Position numbers and translations under genes: made by a program | Source: Neobacillus nitrireducens | Lineage (GTDB): Bacteria; Bacillota; Bacilli; Bacillales; Cytobacillaceae | Assembly: GCF_030915405.1 (NCBI RefSeq) | Contig: NZ_CP133262.1 | Span: 4,307,001 to 4,371,000, forward strand | Length of the DNA: 64,000 nt | Reading direction: 5' to 3' | The notes under the pieces: generated by a model | What the model was told of the DNA's origin: nothing | Databases searched by the model: none | Seen by the model: the letters and a program-made list of their open reading frames with translations, nothing else | In this document: in pieces, positions 1-9,409 of the stretch | Layout of the letters: the number at the start of each line of letters is the position of its first letter | Numbering within the stretch: the stretch's first letter is position 1

Positions 1-39
1 ATAGACTAAAATTAACTCAAAGAAGAAAGGAACATCACA

Positions 40-615
40 ATGGAACATAGCTCTCATTTTTTCTTTGCCGTAAGAATCCCGGAACAAACGAAATTAAGGA
101 TGCAAGAACATATCGAAAAAATAAAGGAAAGGATCCCATTTAGCCGTTGGGTCCATTATCAAGATTTGCATATAACCTTAGCATTCCTAGGCAGTGCTCC
201 ACCTGATAAACTTAAACAGGCAGAGAATCAAGTTCAAGAAGCGCTTAAAGATGTGCAAACATTTACTTTGAAAATCAATAAACTTGGATTTTTTGGAAAT
301 GTTGACTCTCCGCGTGTTTTTTGGGCTGATACTGAGGAAAGCAAAAATTTGCAATCGATTAGAAATAAGGTATTTTCCGCTTGTGAGGAAGCAGGGTTTC
401 AGCTTGAAACAAGGCCATTTCGTCCTCATATCACGCTTGCTAGAAAGTGGAAAGGGGAACAACCTTTCCAACCCGAATTGCTTGGTCTTTGGGAAGAATT
501 TCAGCCTGTCCCCCTATCATTTGAAGCAGTTGAAGTAGTAATTTATCAAACACACCTTGATAAAACACCAAAGTATGAAGCGATAAAAATATATCCGCTA
601 GTAGATAAAAATTAA
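40..615 (+). CDS. thpR: RNA 2',3'-cyclic phosphodiesterase (2H family)
   Basis: A 191-residue member of the LigT/ThpR 2H phosphoesterase family, which opens 2',3'-cyclic phosphate ends of RNA to 2'-phosphate. Both hallmark HxT motifs are visible: HITLAFLG near residue 46 and HITLAR near residue 131. The length is normal for the family. The start is an ATG preceded by AAGAAAGGAA. It lies 15 nt before the diacylglycerol-kinase-like gene, so the two are probably cotranscribed, as in the ytlP-ytlR order of Bacillus. Family assignment is firm; the physiological substrate in Bacillus is not known from sequence. Confidence 0.9.
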   Translation: MEHSSHFFFAVRIPEQTKLRMQEHIEKIKERIPFSRWVHYQDLHITLAFLGSAPPDKLKQAENQVQEALKDVQTFTLKINKLGFFGNVDSPRVFWADTEESKNLQSIRNKVFSACEEAGFQLETRPFRPHITLARKWKGEQPFQPELLGLWEEFQPVPLSFEAVEVVIYQTHLDKTPKYEAIKIYPLVDKN

Positions 616-630
616 CTAAAGGTTGGTCGT

Positions 631-1614
631 ATGAAAGAAATTTACTTTATTGTTAATCCAAAAGCCGGCAACGGCCACTGCTTTACAATATGGGAGAGAG
701 TGGAACGGCAGCTTATGGTAAAAAAGGTACCCTATCTTGCCTTCTTTACTGAATTTCCGGGTCATGCAAATATCCTTGCCGGTCAAATAGCACTAAAGAA
801 TCCGGTGCAAAAGATGATCATTGCAGTTGGCGGGGATGGAACGATGCATGAAGTGGTGAATGGTGCAGTGAAGGAGCATCATATTACATTAGGATTTATT
901 CCAGGCGGGTCTGGGAATGATTTTTCAAGAGGATTTCAAGTTCCTGTCGACCCCGTCGAAGCTTTAGAGATGATTCTCCGCCTGGCGAAACAAACAGGTC
1001 AGCCAATTGATGTAGGGAAAGTTACCATGAATGATTCCCAGGAGCACTATTTCATTAACAATATGGGGGCAGGGTTTGATGCTACCATTTCCTATGAAGT
1101 GAATCAATCTCGGATGAAGGCTATATTCAATAAACTTTCGCTGGGCAGGATGGTTTATGTTTATTTCCTCTTAAAAAAATTATTTACTTATAAAACCTCT
1201 ACAATTGATTTATCAATTGACGGAGAAAAGCATATATTTGAACAAACATGGTTTGTAACGGTTTCCAATCAACCATTTTATGGTGGGGGGATGAAAATTG
1301 CTCCTGCTGCAGAGCCTGATGATGGATTATTTGATATAACCGTTGTTCAAAGATTATCCAGATGGAAGCTCTTACTTGTGTTTGTCAGCGTGTTTTGGGG
1401 AAAGCATATCCATTTTAAAGAAGTAAAAACATATAGAGGCAGGGATGTTTCCATCCATTCGCAGGTAAAACTCTTTGTCCATGCAGATGGGGAGCATATT
1501 GGATTAACACCTTTAGATATCAACCTTCAAGCAAGCGCTTTAAAGGTGTTAACGAGAAGAAAACGTGCGGAAGAAGTGGTGTTGAAAGAGAGGGACTCGA
1601 ATGATTGCTACTAA
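631..1614 (+). CDS. Diacylglycerol/lipid kinase family protein (YtlR-like)
   Basis: A 327-residue protein of the DagK/YegS lipid kinase family. The nucleotide-binding signatures are present: NPKAGNG near residue 9, GGDGTMHEVVNG near residue 69, and GGSGNDFSRG near residue 91. The C-terminal half carries the family's FYGGGM and ADGEH motifs. It is cytosolic or peripheral at the membrane, with no transmembrane segment. The lipid substrate (diacylglycerol, sphingoid base or other) cannot be told from the sequence. Its last 14 nt overlap the pullulanase start, suggesting translational coupling. Confidence 0.85.
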   Translation: MKEIYFIVNPKAGNGHCFTIWERVERQLMVKKVPYLAFFTEFPGHANILAGQIALKNPVQKMIIAVGGDGTMHEVVNGAVKEHHITLGFIPGGSGNDFSRGFQVPVDPVEALEMILRLAKQTGQPIDVGKVTMNDSQEHYFINNMGAGFDATISYEVNQSRMKAIFNKLSLGRMVYVYFLLKKLFTYKTSTIDLSIDGEKHIFEQTWFVTVSNQPFYGGGMKIAPAAEPDDGLFDITVVQRLSRWKLLLVFVSVFWGKHIHFKEVKTYRGRDVSIHSQVKLFVHADGEHIGLTPLDINLQASALKVLTRRKRAEEVVLKERDSNDCY

Positions 1615-3733
1615 CCGAAATTTCTTTGCTTATCTAGATGAGATGAAGATCATTACGATTCTTCTTCCACTTTCCTACCATCACGGTTTGTCATCCTCTT
1701 TCTTAATTTCGAGTGATTTTCAAGAACATCCATTGAAAATCATAGAGAAGTTACAAATTGATAATAAAATGAAATATATTTGTGAATTATCAAAGGATTA
1801 CTCCTTTGATAAACAATATTTGATTATTGATGAACATGGTGGGAAAACTGACCTGCAAATTGGTGCTGTGATTCGTACGGAAGCCTTTGATGAGAAATTC
1901 TATTATGATGGGAATGACCTTGGAGTTACCTTACATGCTGGGCAAACCATTTTTAAACTCTGGGCACCTACCGCCACGCAAGTAAAAATAAAGTTACGGC
2001 CTGCTAATAGCAGTTTTTCAGAAATTGTAAAAATGAAACGTGAGGATCGCGGCATATGGTCAGTGACGGTTAACCGTGATTTAGAATTCTATCATTATAG
2101 TTTCCTCATCCTTGTGAATCAAGAATGGCGTGAGGCAGTCGATCCTTATGCTAAGGCGGTGACTGTCAACGGAGAGCTTGGAGTCATTGTGAGTCTTGAG
2201 AAAACACGTAGGCCGCGTCCAAGCTTACCCTCAATTGAAAGTGCTGTAGATGCCATCATTTATGAAACACATATTAGGGACCTCACCATTCACTCCAAAA
2301 GCGGTGTAAAGAATAAAGGACTTTATCTTGGTGCAGCAGAGCTAAATACAAAAGGGATAGACGGAGAACCTACCGGGTTAGCTTATATGAAAGATTTGGG
2401 GATTACCCATATAGAATTCCTCCCCTTCCATGATTTTGCCGGTGTGGATGAACGGCGGCCAAGTAATGAATATAATTGGGGATACAATCCGCTTCATTTT
2501 AACGCTCCCGAAGGAAGCTATTCTACGAATCCTGCCAATCCCTATTCAAGAATCATTGAATTAAAAGAGTTAATTGATCAAGTTCATAGTCTTGGTCTTC
2601 GAGTAATCATGGATGTAGTTTATAACCATGTATACATCCGTGAGACATCTTCCTTTGAAAAGGTAGTCCCTGGATATTATTTTCGCCATAATGATATCGG
2701 CCTCCCTTCAAATGGGACTGGTGTGGGGAATGATATTGCATCGGAACGGAAAATGGTCAGAAAATTTATCGTGGATTCCATTTCGTTATGGCTGGAGGAA
2801 TATCATATTGATGGGTTTCGTTTTGACTTGATGGGAATATTGGATGTAGAGACCATGTCTGAAGTAAGGAAAGAGTGCGACAGACTGTCAAAAGGAACTA
2901 TAATCATCGGTGAAGGCTGGGGTCTGAACACACCACTTCCAGTCGAGCAGAAAGCAACAATTGCCAATCAAGCAAAAATGCCAAACATAGCTCAATTCAA
3001 TGATAGATTTCGTGATTGTATAAAGGGTAGTTCCTTTAATTTGTTTGATAAGGGCTACGCTTTAGGAAATGAGCACTACCTAGAGGCGGCGAATGAGGCA
3101 ATTACGGGGAGTGTCGGTTTCACGAAACAGGAGTCGGCCGTTTTTCAAGAACCGTTCCAATCCGTGAACTATGTTGAATGCCATGATAATCATACAATGT
3201 GGGATAAACTTCTTGCTTGTCTCCCTGATGCAGATGATTCTTTACGAATCAAGTATCATCGTCTCGCTACAAGTATTGTCTTATTGTCACAGGGAATTCC
3301 TTTTCTTCACAGCGGTCAAGAGTTCTTTCGGACAAAAAAGGGTGATGGGAATAGTTATCGTTCCCCGGATGAAACCAATCAGCTTGATTGGGAACGAAAA
3401 ATTTTGTATAAAGAAAACGTAAAATATATTAAAGGGGTTCTTCAAATCCGTAAAACGTTTCCTTGTTTCCGAATGAGAACTGCTGCTGAAATTCGTACAA
3501 ATATCCGCCAATTACAATGTGAAGTACCGGTGTTGGGATATTTGTTTACCAGTGAGGATGAGCTGCTCTTATTCATTAACTCTTCATCCAAGAAGCAAAC
3601 AGTTTTAATTCCAGATGGGGATTGGACGGTGTTAGCTGATCATAACCAAGCTGAAATTTCTTCCAAGAAGTTTTTGTCTGGTGGAGAATTTATTTTGGAA
3701 CCAGTATCCATTAATGTTTTACTGAAAAAATAG
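1601..3733 (+). CDS. pulA: Type I pullulanase (debranching enzyme)
   Basis: A 710-residue GH13 enzyme that hydrolyses alpha-1,6 branch points of pullulan, glycogen or limit dextrins. The type I pullulanase signature YNWGYNP is at about residue 291. An N-terminal region is followed by a CBM48-like domain (LWAPTATQVKIKL near residue 124). GH13 catalytic motifs follow: DVVYNH, GFRFDLMG with the nucleophile Asp near 408, IIGEGWG with the acid Glu near 438, and HDNHTMWD. No signal peptide is seen, so it should be intracellular, like B. subtilis AmyX. The ATG is preceded by GAGAGGG and overlaps the preceding gene. Confidence 0.92.
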   Translation: MIATNRNFFAYLDEMKIITILLPLSYHHGLSSSFLISSDFQEHPLKIIEKLQIDNKMKYICELSKDYSFDKQYLIIDEHGGKTDLQIGAVIRTEAFDEKFYYDGNDLGVTLHAGQTIFKLWAPTATQVKIKLRPANSSFSEIVKMKREDRGIWSVTVNRDLEFYHYSFLILVNQEWREAVDPYAKAVTVNGELGVIVSLEKTRRPRPSLPSIESAVDAIIYETHIRDLTIHSKSGVKNKGLYLGAAELNTKGIDGEPTGLAYMKDLGITHIEFLPFHDFAGVDERRPSNEYNWGYNPLHFNAPEGSYSTNPANPYSRIIELKELIDQVHSLGLRVIMDVVYNHVYIRETSSFEKVVPGYYFRHNDIGLPSNGTGVGNDIASERKMVRKFIVDSISLWLEEYHIDGFRFDLMGILDVETMSEVRKECDRLSKGTIIIGEGWGLNTPLPVEQKATIANQAKMPNIAQFNDRFRDCIKGSSFNLFDKGYALGNEHYLEAANEAITGSVGFTKQESAVFQEPFQSVNYVECHDNHTMWDKLLACLPDADDSLRIKYHRLATSIVLLSQGIPFLHSGQEFFRTKKGDGNSYRSPDETNQLDWERKILYKENVKYIKGVLQIRKTFPCFRMRTAAEIRTNIRQLQCEVPVLGYLFTSEDELLLFINSSSKKQTVLIPDGDWTVLADHNQAEISSKKFLSGGEFILEPVSINVLLKK

Positions 3734-3789
3734 TTTCTTCAGATTTACTTGACGAAAAAAGGTAATTCGAGATAAAATTTATTAAGATG

Positions 3790-3824
3790 GCTATTGTGTG
3801 CAATGGTTTCAATAGCTTTTTTTT
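3790..3824 (+). terminator. Rho-independent terminator of thpR-pulA operon
   Basis: A 7-bp stem (GCTATTG / CAATAGC) is followed by eight T. It sits 57 nt after the pullulanase stop. Confidence 0.8.
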
Positions 3825-3952
3825 ATTTCTAAAAAATAAAGAGCTGTTGATGAAACTGTGGTAATATAAGACCTTCCGGCAGCACTGGTTTTATCTCTTA
3901 ATCAGAAGGGGAATAAGCCCATAAGAACGGCATAAATTGAAGGTGAGCAATT

Positions 3953-4726
3953 TTGGATCATATACTTGGACAAGAATGGGAAATTACCCCTGCTGGAGGC
4001 AAAACAGGTGAAGCCTTTTATGCAAAATATAAAGACCAAAGACTTTTCTTAAAGCGGAATTCATCTCCGTTTCTAGCTGTTCTTTCAGCGGAAGGTATTG
4101 TCCCAAAGCTTGTATGGACAAAACGGTTGGAAAGTGGAGATGTCATAACTGCACAGCAATGGCTTCCCGGCAGAGAGTTAAAGCCGTCAGAAATGAACCA
4201 AGAGCTCGTTGCGAGACTGCTAAAGAAAATTCATTGCTCAGAACCGATGCTAGGAATGTTAAGCCGGCTAGAGAGCGCTCCATTGCATCCCGAACCATTA
4301 TTGCAAAGGGTTGCGAATGAGTTAGATGAAGAGGTGCTCCACTTGCCTGAATCGCAAAAAGCAATGGACTTTTTAAAAAAGGAAGCTTTAAATGTCTATT
4401 GCGATGAAAAAGTGGTTTGTCATGGTGATGTCAACCATAACAACTGGCTGCTTGCAGAAGACAACCAGTTGTACTTGATTGATTGGGACGGGGCAATGAT
4501 TGCCGACCCTGCCATTGACCTGGGGATGCTCCTTTATTGGTATATTCCAGAGAATAACTGGCAGGATTGGCTAGAGCTTTATGGTGAAAAGCTGACCGAA
4601 AATCTTAAACTGCGCATGAAGTGGTATGTGACCATTCAAACTCTTTCTTCGATCCAATGGTATAAAAATAAAGATCGCTTGGAAGAAATGAACAAGTGGA
4701 TCAAGTTTTTAGATGAAATTCTCTAG
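3953..4726 (+). CDS. ytmP: Phosphotransferase family protein YtmP
   Basis: A 257-residue aminoglycoside/choline-kinase-fold protein. The catalytic loop HGDVNHNN is near residue 161 and the metal-binding IDWDGAMIADPAIDLG follows at about 178. The start is a TTG preceded by AAGGTGAG with normal spacing. Its stop directly abuts the stop of the convergent ytzH gene, and no terminator separates them. The small-molecule substrate is unknown. YtmP is conserved next to trmB in Bacillus, but no function can be inferred from that. Confidence 0.85.
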   Translation: MDHILGQEWEITPAGGKTGEAFYAKYKDQRLFLKRNSSPFLAVLSAEGIVPKLVWTKRLESGDVITAQQWLPGRELKPSEMNQELVARLLKKIHCSEPMLGMLSRLESAPLHPEPLLQRVANELDEEVLHLPESQKAMDFLKKEALNVYCDEKVVCHGDVNHNNWLLAEDNQLYLIDWDGAMIADPAIDLGMLLYWYIPENNWQDWLELYGEKLTENLKLRMKWYVTIQTLSSIQWYKNKDRLEEMNKWIKFLDEIL

Positions 4727-5005
4727 TTATGAAAACTGTCCAATATCACTTACCCAATTTGATAAGTTTTCTTGGTTAGATAAGATGTGTTGATCTAAAT
4801 CTGAAGTACCAACCCCATGTTGGCTGTATTGGTATACTTCTTGTAAGATATTTTTTACATTTTGATCAACCTGTGTGTTTACCATTAGGGATTTCACTAA
4901 GCGCTCCAGTTGTTCGCATTCGGAGACGGATCCGCAACAATCGGTTTGGTGATTGTTTAATATATCTTTTAACAATGTAACTTGGTCACCATGACTTAAT
5001 GGCAT
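4727..5005 (-). CDS. ytzH: YtzH-like family protein
   Basis: A 92-residue acidic small protein without recognised catalytic motifs. It matches the conserved Bacillus YtzH family by position (between ytmP and trmB) and by its MPLSHGDQVTLL start and CCGSVSECEQLE region. The ATG at 5005 was chosen because GAGAGGGTG lies just upstream; the longer frame would start at a TTG inside that site. It is convergent with ytmP. Function unknown. Confidence 0.8.
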   Translation of the reverse strand: MPLSHGDQVTLLKDILNNHQTDCCGSVSECEQLERLVKSLMVNTQVDQNVKNILQEVYQYSQHGVGTSDLDQHILSNQENLSNWVSDIGQFS

Positions 5006-5040
5006 GAATGTACACCCTCTCAAGTGTTATTTAAAAACAA

Positions 5041-5074
5041 GAATTCACACTGTTAGGTTGTGAATTCTTTTTTT
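5041..5074 (+). terminator. Terminator between ytzH and trmB
   Basis: A 9-bp stem (GAATTCACA / TGTGAATTC) with a T7 tail on the plus strand. It is the first plus-strand terminator after ytmP, so ytmP transcripts probably run antisense across all of ytzH. Confidence 0.75.
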
Positions 5075-5167
5075 GTTTATGCATCATCTTATTACCATAT
5101 AGTTAAACTTGTTGGACAATTGGTGCATGATATATAGAAAACAATATTATTTTTAGGAGTGTCAGAA

Positions 5168-5809
5168 ATGAGAGTCAGACATAAACCTTGGGCAAAGGAA
5201 AGAATAGATCAATACCCTCAATATGTAGTTGCCAATCCAGAAGAATTTAAAGGAAAGTGGCACGAAGTATTTGGTAATAATCACCCCCTTCATATTGAAG
5301 TAGGTACTGGCAAGGGGCAATTTATGACCGAAATGGCGAAAGCCAATCCGGGGATTAATTATATGGGGATTGAACTTTACGATAGTGTCATCATTACGGC
5401 TTTAGACCGTTTAGTTGAAGCGGATTTACCGAATCTCAGGCTTCTTAATGTAAATGCAAATGATTTAGCGAAATACTTTGCGAAGAATGATGTAAATCAG
5501 GTCTATTTAAACTTTTCCGATCCATGGCCAAAAGGGCGCCATGAAAAGAGAAGATTAACGTATAAAAATTTTTTAAAGCTATATGAGGATATTATGGTTG
5601 ATGGTGGGGAAATTCATTTTAAAACCGACAATCAGGGTTTATTTGAATATTCGTTAATGAGTTTTTCTGCGTACGGCTTGTTATTAAAATATGTAAGTCT
5701 AGACCTTCATAATAGTGAGTATGAAGGAAATATCATGACAGAGTATGAAGAAAAATTTTCGGAAAAAGGTCATCGAATTTACCGTTGTGAAGTCATATAT
5801 CCAAACTAA
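5168..5809 (+). CDS. trmB: tRNA (guanine-N7)-methyltransferase
   Basis: A 213-residue SAM-dependent enzyme forming m7G46 in tRNA. The SAM-binding motif EVGTGKGQF is near residue 43. The family signature [21 protein letters not shown] is near residue 117, and the C-terminal [16 protein letters not shown] block is intact. The ATG at 5168 is nine bases after AGGAG; an upstream GTG at 5159 is too close to that site. It is followed by its own terminator. Confidence 0.95.
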   Translation: MRVRHKPWAKERIDQYPQYVVANPEEFKGKWHEVFGNNHPLHIEVGTGKGQFMTEMAKANPGINYMGIELYDSVIITALDRLVEADLPNLRLLNVNANDLAKYFAKNDVNQVYLNFSDPWPKGRHEKRRLTYKNFLKLYEDIMVDGGEIHFKTDNQGLFEYSLMSFSAYGLLLKYVSLDLHNSEYEGNIMTEYEEKFSEKGHRIYRCEVIYPN

Positions 5810-5818
5810 TTTGGGGGG

Positions 5819-5845
5819 ACAGTTCAATTATGAACTGTTCTTTTT
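5819..5845 (+). terminator. trmB terminator
   Basis: The stem ACAGTTCA / TGAACTGT with an ATTA loop is followed by TCTTTTT. Confidence 0.8.
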
Positions 5846-5900
5846 GGTTTCTTAAACCAGGGAGTCAATGTTAAAATATAGAAAAAAGGGGGATGAAAAG

Positions 5901-6743
5901 TTGGAAACATTAAAAATTGGCGGCGTCTCACTGACATGGTTATCTGGAGGGGTAACCAATTTAGATGGTGGGGCTATGTTTGGGGTAGTTCCAAGAGGAT
6001 TATGGTCTAAGAAATATCCACACAATGAGAAAAACCAGATTGAATTGCCAACAGACCCTTTTGTTTTGCAAATGGATGGAAAGAACTTCTTAGTTGAAAC
6101 TGGGATTGGGAAAGGAAAGTTAACGGAAAAACAATTAAGAAACTATGGGGTCACTAGTGAATCGGAGCTAGATGAATCGTTAGAAAGTTTAGGTTTAAGG
6201 GCAGATGAGATTGATTACGTTTTAATGACCCATTTGCACTTTGACCATGCTGGAGGTCTGACAAAGCTTGAAAAGGGGCAATATGTATCCGCATTTCCCA
6301 ATGCACAAATTATAACTTCACGAATAGAATGGGACGAAATGCAGAATCCGAATATTCGTTCAAAAAATACATATTGGAAAGAGAACTGGGAAGCAATTAA
6401 ATCACAGGTGGTTCCGTTTGAGGGAAAGTGGAATTTAGGAGCAATTACAATGGTCCATACAGGTGGTCATAGCGATGGACATTCCATCCTTATCATAGAG
6501 GATGCGGGGGAAATATTAATTCATATGGCAGACCTGATGGCTACACATGCCCACCAACCGGTATTATGGGTAATGGCTTATGATGATTACCCGATGACCT
6601 CAATCGCAGCAAAGGAAAAATGGCTGCCCTACGGGTTGGAAAAAAACGCTTGGTTCAGCTTTTATCATGATGCCTTTTACCGTGCAGTAAAGTGGGATGC
6701 AAATGGGAAAGAAATAGTAGAGAGTATTAAGAGAGGAGGATAA
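5901..6743 (+). CDS. ytnP: MBL-fold hydrolase, YtnP-like N-acyl homoserine lactonase
   Basis: A 280-residue metallo-beta-lactamase-fold protein. The zinc motif [10 protein letters not shown] is near residue 110, followed by HTGGHSDGH near 187. B. subtilis YtnP is reported as a lactonase that degrades quorum-sensing lactones and interferes with Streptomyces signalling; high similarity of the N-terminal [14 protein letters not shown] block supports orthology. The TTG at 5901, preceded by AGGGGGA, is preferred over an upstream ATG that lacks a site. Actual substrate here is an inference. Confidence 0.85.
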   Translation: METLKIGGVSLTWLSGGVTNLDGGAMFGVVPRGLWSKKYPHNEKNQIELPTDPFVLQMDGKNFLVETGIGKGKLTEKQLRNYGVTSESELDESLESLGLRADEIDYVLMTHLHFDHAGGLTKLEKGQYVSAFPNAQIITSRIEWDEMQNPNIRSKNTYWKENWEAIKSQVVPFEGKWNLGAITMVHTGGHSDGHSILIIEDAGEILIHMADLMATHAHQPVLWVMAYDDYPMTSIAAKEKWLPYGLEKNAWFSFYHDAFYRAVKWDANGKEIVESIKRGG

Positions 6744-6747
6744 GTCA

Positions 6748-6782
6748 AAAATAGCCGTTTCCATGGAAGGAACGGCTATTTT
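6748..6782. terminator. Bidirectional terminator ytnP / ytzB
   Basis: A 12-bp perfect stem (AAAATAGCCGTT / AACGGCTATTTT) sits between convergent genes, with A- and T-runs on the two sides. Confidence 0.85.
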
Positions 6783-6784
6783 GG

Positions 6785-7108
6785 TTAAGATATATTAGAT
6801 AAGATACTCACGTCGATAAGTGTTCCTGTTTGCGCATCTGCAATAAATTCAAATTGCTCGTTTGTACCATTGTTATTTTTAGATATTCCACCCTTGTAGA
6901 CACGATAATTGATTTGCTGCTTTTCATACGGCTCTGCTTCCATATGTATCCATGATCCACTGATTGTCCCATTCTGATTAAATTGTTTTTTCACTTGTTC
7001 TAAGACTTTTTCAGGTGAGACATGCATTTTACAGGCAATAACTTCTTTTGCAGCATATCCTCCGATGATACCAACGGCTGCACCGAGGAGAAACGACTTC
7101 CAATTCAT
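6785..7108 (-). CDS. ytzB: Small secreted or membrane-anchored YtzB-like protein
   Basis: A 107-residue protein with an N-terminal hydrophobic segment (residues 4-20, SFLLGAAVGIIGGYAAK). The C-terminal part has PepSY-like features, including the ending FEFIADAQTGTLIDVSI. The ATG at 7108 follows GGAGGT with ideal spacing; the longer frame has no site. The ytnP-ytzB-ytoP order matches B. subtilis. Probably an extracytoplasmic protein; PepSY domains are thought to modulate peptidases, but a role here is inference. Confidence 0.75.
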   Translation of the reverse strand: MNWKSFLLGAAVGIIGGYAAKEVIACKMHVSPEKVLEQVKKQFNQNGTISGSWIHMEAEPYEKQQINYRVYKGGISKNNNGTNEQFEFIADAQTGTLIDVSILSNIS

Positions 7109-7290
7109 AGCAGGACCTCCAAAAGGTAAATTTGGAAAAGATAGGATTCTTCTCTCAGTATATCGTATTTGTTGGTAGGAACATACTATTACCGATATTA
7201 AATTCAATTGATGGAAAGAGAAACCAAAATTCTGTAATATACAATTATCTACATAAATAAATTTGAGAAACCAAAGGAGCTTCAGGAAAA

Positions 7291-8364
7291 ATGAACGAAC
7301 AAACCTTAAAGCTTTTTCAAACGTTAACAGAACTTCCAGCTGCCCCTGGAAACGAACATTTAGTAAGAAAATTCATGAGGGAACAATTATCCCAATACTC
7401 AGATGAAATTGTACAAGATAATCTTGGCAGCATCTTTGGTGTGAAAAGAGGCATGGAGACAGGTCCTACTGTCATGGTAGCTGGTCATATGGATGAAGTA
7501 GGCTTCATGGTAACATCAATTACTGAAAATGGAATGCTTCGTTTTCAGCCGCTTGGCGGATGGTGGAGTCAGGTGATACTTGCCCAACGTGTTCAAGTAA
7601 TGACAAATAATGGTCCTGTTATTGGTGTCGTTGGTTCGATTCCACCACATCTATTAGACGATTCCAAGCGCAATAAGCCAATGGAAATTAAAAATATGCT
7701 GATCGATATCGGTGCCGATAATCGTGAAGATGCGAAACAAATAGGGATTAAGCCTGGTCAGGCCATCTTGCCTATTTGTCCATTCACGCCAATGGCGAAT
7801 CCGAAGAAGATATTAGCTAAAGCCTGGGATAATCGCTACGGCTGCGGTCTTGCGATTGAACTGCTTCAAGAATTAAAAGACGAAAAATTACCCAATACGC
7901 TATATTCAGGAGCAACGGTTCAAGAAGAAGTGGGTTTACGCGGGGCACAAACAGCCGCCAATATGATAAACCCTGACATCTTTTTCGCACTAGATGCAAG
8001 CCCGGCAAATGATATGACAGGTGATAAAAATGAGTTTGGCCAATTAGGTAAAGGGGCGTTACTCCGCATTCTTGACCGGACAATGGTGACGCACCGCGGG
8101 ATGAGAGAGTTTGTACTTGATACAGCGGAAACTCATAAAATTCCATACCAATATTTTGTTTCGCAGGGCGGAACAGATGCAGGCCGTGTTCATCAATCAA
8201 ATGAGGGAGTACCAAGCGCGGTAATCGGTATTTGTTCGCGTTATATTCATACCCATGCCTCGATCGTTCATATAGATGATTATGCAGCGGCTAAAGAGTT
8301 AATCGTTAATTTAGTCAAGGCCTGTGACCAAACAACGATCGATACCATTAAAGCAAACTGCTGA
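7291..8364 (+). CDS. ytoP: M42 family metallopeptidase (glutamyl/aminopeptidase)
   Basis: A 357-residue dinuclear zinc aminopeptidase of family M42. Metal and catalytic residues are visible in order: GHMDEVGFM near residue 67, AWDNRYGCG near 178, VQEEVGLRG with the catalytic Glu pair near 211, FALDAS near 232, and the C-terminal IHTHAS histidines near 320. The AKAWDNR motif and length are typical. It is cytosolic and probably trims peptides. The ATG is preceded by AAAGGAG. Confidence 0.92.
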   Translation: MNEQTLKLFQTLTELPAAPGNEHLVRKFMREQLSQYSDEIVQDNLGSIFGVKRGMETGPTVMVAGHMDEVGFMVTSITENGMLRFQPLGGWWSQVILAQRVQVMTNNGPVIGVVGSIPPHLLDDSKRNKPMEIKNMLIDIGADNREDAKQIGIKPGQAILPICPFTPMANPKKILAKAWDNRYGCGLAIELLQELKDEKLPNTLYSGATVQEEVGLRGAQTAANMINPDIFFALDASPANDMTGDKNEFGQLGKGALLRILDRTMVTHRGMREFVLDTAETHKIPYQYFVSQGGTDAGRVHQSNEGVPSAVIGICSRYIHTHASIVHIDDYAAAKELIVNLVKACDQTTIDTIKANC

Positions 8365-8371
8365 TATTAAG

Positions 8372-8396
8372 AAGGGGGCATTTATATGCCTCCTTT
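8372..8396 (+). terminator. Possible weak terminator after M42 peptidase
   Basis: A 10-bp stem (AAGGGGGCAT / ATGCCTCCTT, one G-U pair) with a poor T-rich tail. It may allow read-through into the next gene. Confidence 0.45.
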
Positions 8397-8422
8397 AATT
8401 TGTCAAAAGAGGAGTTATCATC

Positions 8423-8926
8423 ATGAAAATTATTATTGGATCAAAGAACCCAGCTAAAATTACTGCGGTAAAAAATAGTTTCTCTCATGAAGGGGAGTTT
8501 GTTTCGTTAGATATCCCATCAGGTGTAAGCGAGCAGCCATTTTCTGACGAAGAAACGATTAAAGGAGCCATTAACCGGGCTGAAGCCGCCTTAAAACAAG
8601 GAAATGGCGATATTGGGATTGGACTTGAGGGAGGCGTTCAGGAAACAAGTTACGGATTACTCATTTGTAACTGGGGCGCTCTCGTAACGAACGAGAGCGA
8701 GCCGATTATTGCTGGTGGTGCAAGGATCCCTCTCCCTGAAGAAATTGCAGTCCGATTAAGAGCAGGGGAAGAACTCGGACCCGTCATGGAAGATTATGCA
8801 AAAAATAAAAACGTAAGGAAACAAGAAGGCGCTGTCGGGATTTTTACAAGTGGAATGGTTAATCGATCGGAAATGTTTACTCATGTTATGAACCTTTTAG
8901 TGGGACAATACAAAAGAAGCATATAA
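8423..8926 (+). CDS. DUF84 inosine/xanthosine triphosphatase-like protein
   Basis: A 167-residue protein of the DUF84 / YjjX family, which removes non-canonical purine triphosphates (ITP, XTP) from the nucleotide pool. The N-terminal IIGSKNPAKITAVKNSF block, SEQPFSDEETIKGAINRA near residue 34 and the GIGLEGGV motif near 66 are the family landmarks. Length is normal. It lies between the M42 peptidase and ytpP; substrate preference is not determined. Confidence 0.85.
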   Translation: MKIIIGSKNPAKITAVKNSFSHEGEFVSLDIPSGVSEQPFSDEETIKGAINRAEAALKQGNGDIGIGLEGGVQETSYGLLICNWGALVTNESEPIIAGGARIPLPEEIAVRLRAGEELGPVMEDYAKNKNVRKQEGAVGIFTSGMVNRSEMFTHVMNLLVGQYKRSI

Positions 8927-9005
8927 TTGGACTGAAAAGCTTTAGTGCTGATATGATTTGTGAAGATAATTGAGTAAGGCATAAATCCAAACGGAGGCGT
9001 TGAAT

Positions 9006-9320
9006 TTGAAGAATTTAGAGTCAACAGAACAATTCGAACAGCTGCGTGATCATGGGAAAACCATCTTCATGTTTTCAGCGGGCTGGTGCCCGGACTGTCG
9101 AGTAATTGAACCGATACTACCGGAAGTAGAAGCCAAATTTAATGAATATACCTTTATACATGTGGACCGTGATCAGTTTATTGAAATATGTCAGCAATTA
9201 GATGTCTTTGGCATCCCAAGCTTTATTGCCTTTGAAAATGGGAAAGAGCTTGGCAGATTCGTAAGTAAGGACCGAAAGACACAAGAAGAAATTGAAGGTT
9301 TTATTTCAGGGTTGAAATAA
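9006..9320 (+). CDS. ytpP: Thioredoxin-like protein YtpP
   Basis: A 104-residue single-domain thioredoxin-fold protein with the active site WCPDC (Cys28 and Cys31) and the cis-proline region FGIPSFIAF near residue 74. It differs from thioredoxin's WCGPC, as is usual for YtpP. The TTG at 9006 is eight bases after GGAGG; another TTG at 9000 is too close. Likely cytosolic thiol-disulfide exchange; YtpP has been linked to bacillithiol disulfide reduction in B. subtilis. Confidence 0.85.
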   Translation: MKNLESTEQFEQLRDHGKTIFMFSAGWCPDCRVIEPILPEVEAKFNEYTFIHVDRDQFIEICQQLDVFGIPSFIAFENGKELGRFVSKDRKTQEEIEGFISGLK

Positions 9321-9328
9321 AAATTCTG

Positions 9329-9363
9329 AAACCCTCCATCACCTTTTGAGATGGAGGGTTTTT
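9329..9363 (+). terminator. ytpP terminator
   Basis: An 11-12-bp stem (AACCCTCCATC / GATGGAGGGTT) followed by T-rich sequence. Confidence 0.85.
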
Positions 9364-9409
9364 CATGTAATATAAATAGTGCAAGCTCCTAAATTGGAGG
9401 GATTAACAA

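Noticed and set aside
7817..8215. 132-codon minus-strand frame in the M42 peptidase gene
   Set aside because: Opposite conserved metal-binding motifs; no ribosome site.
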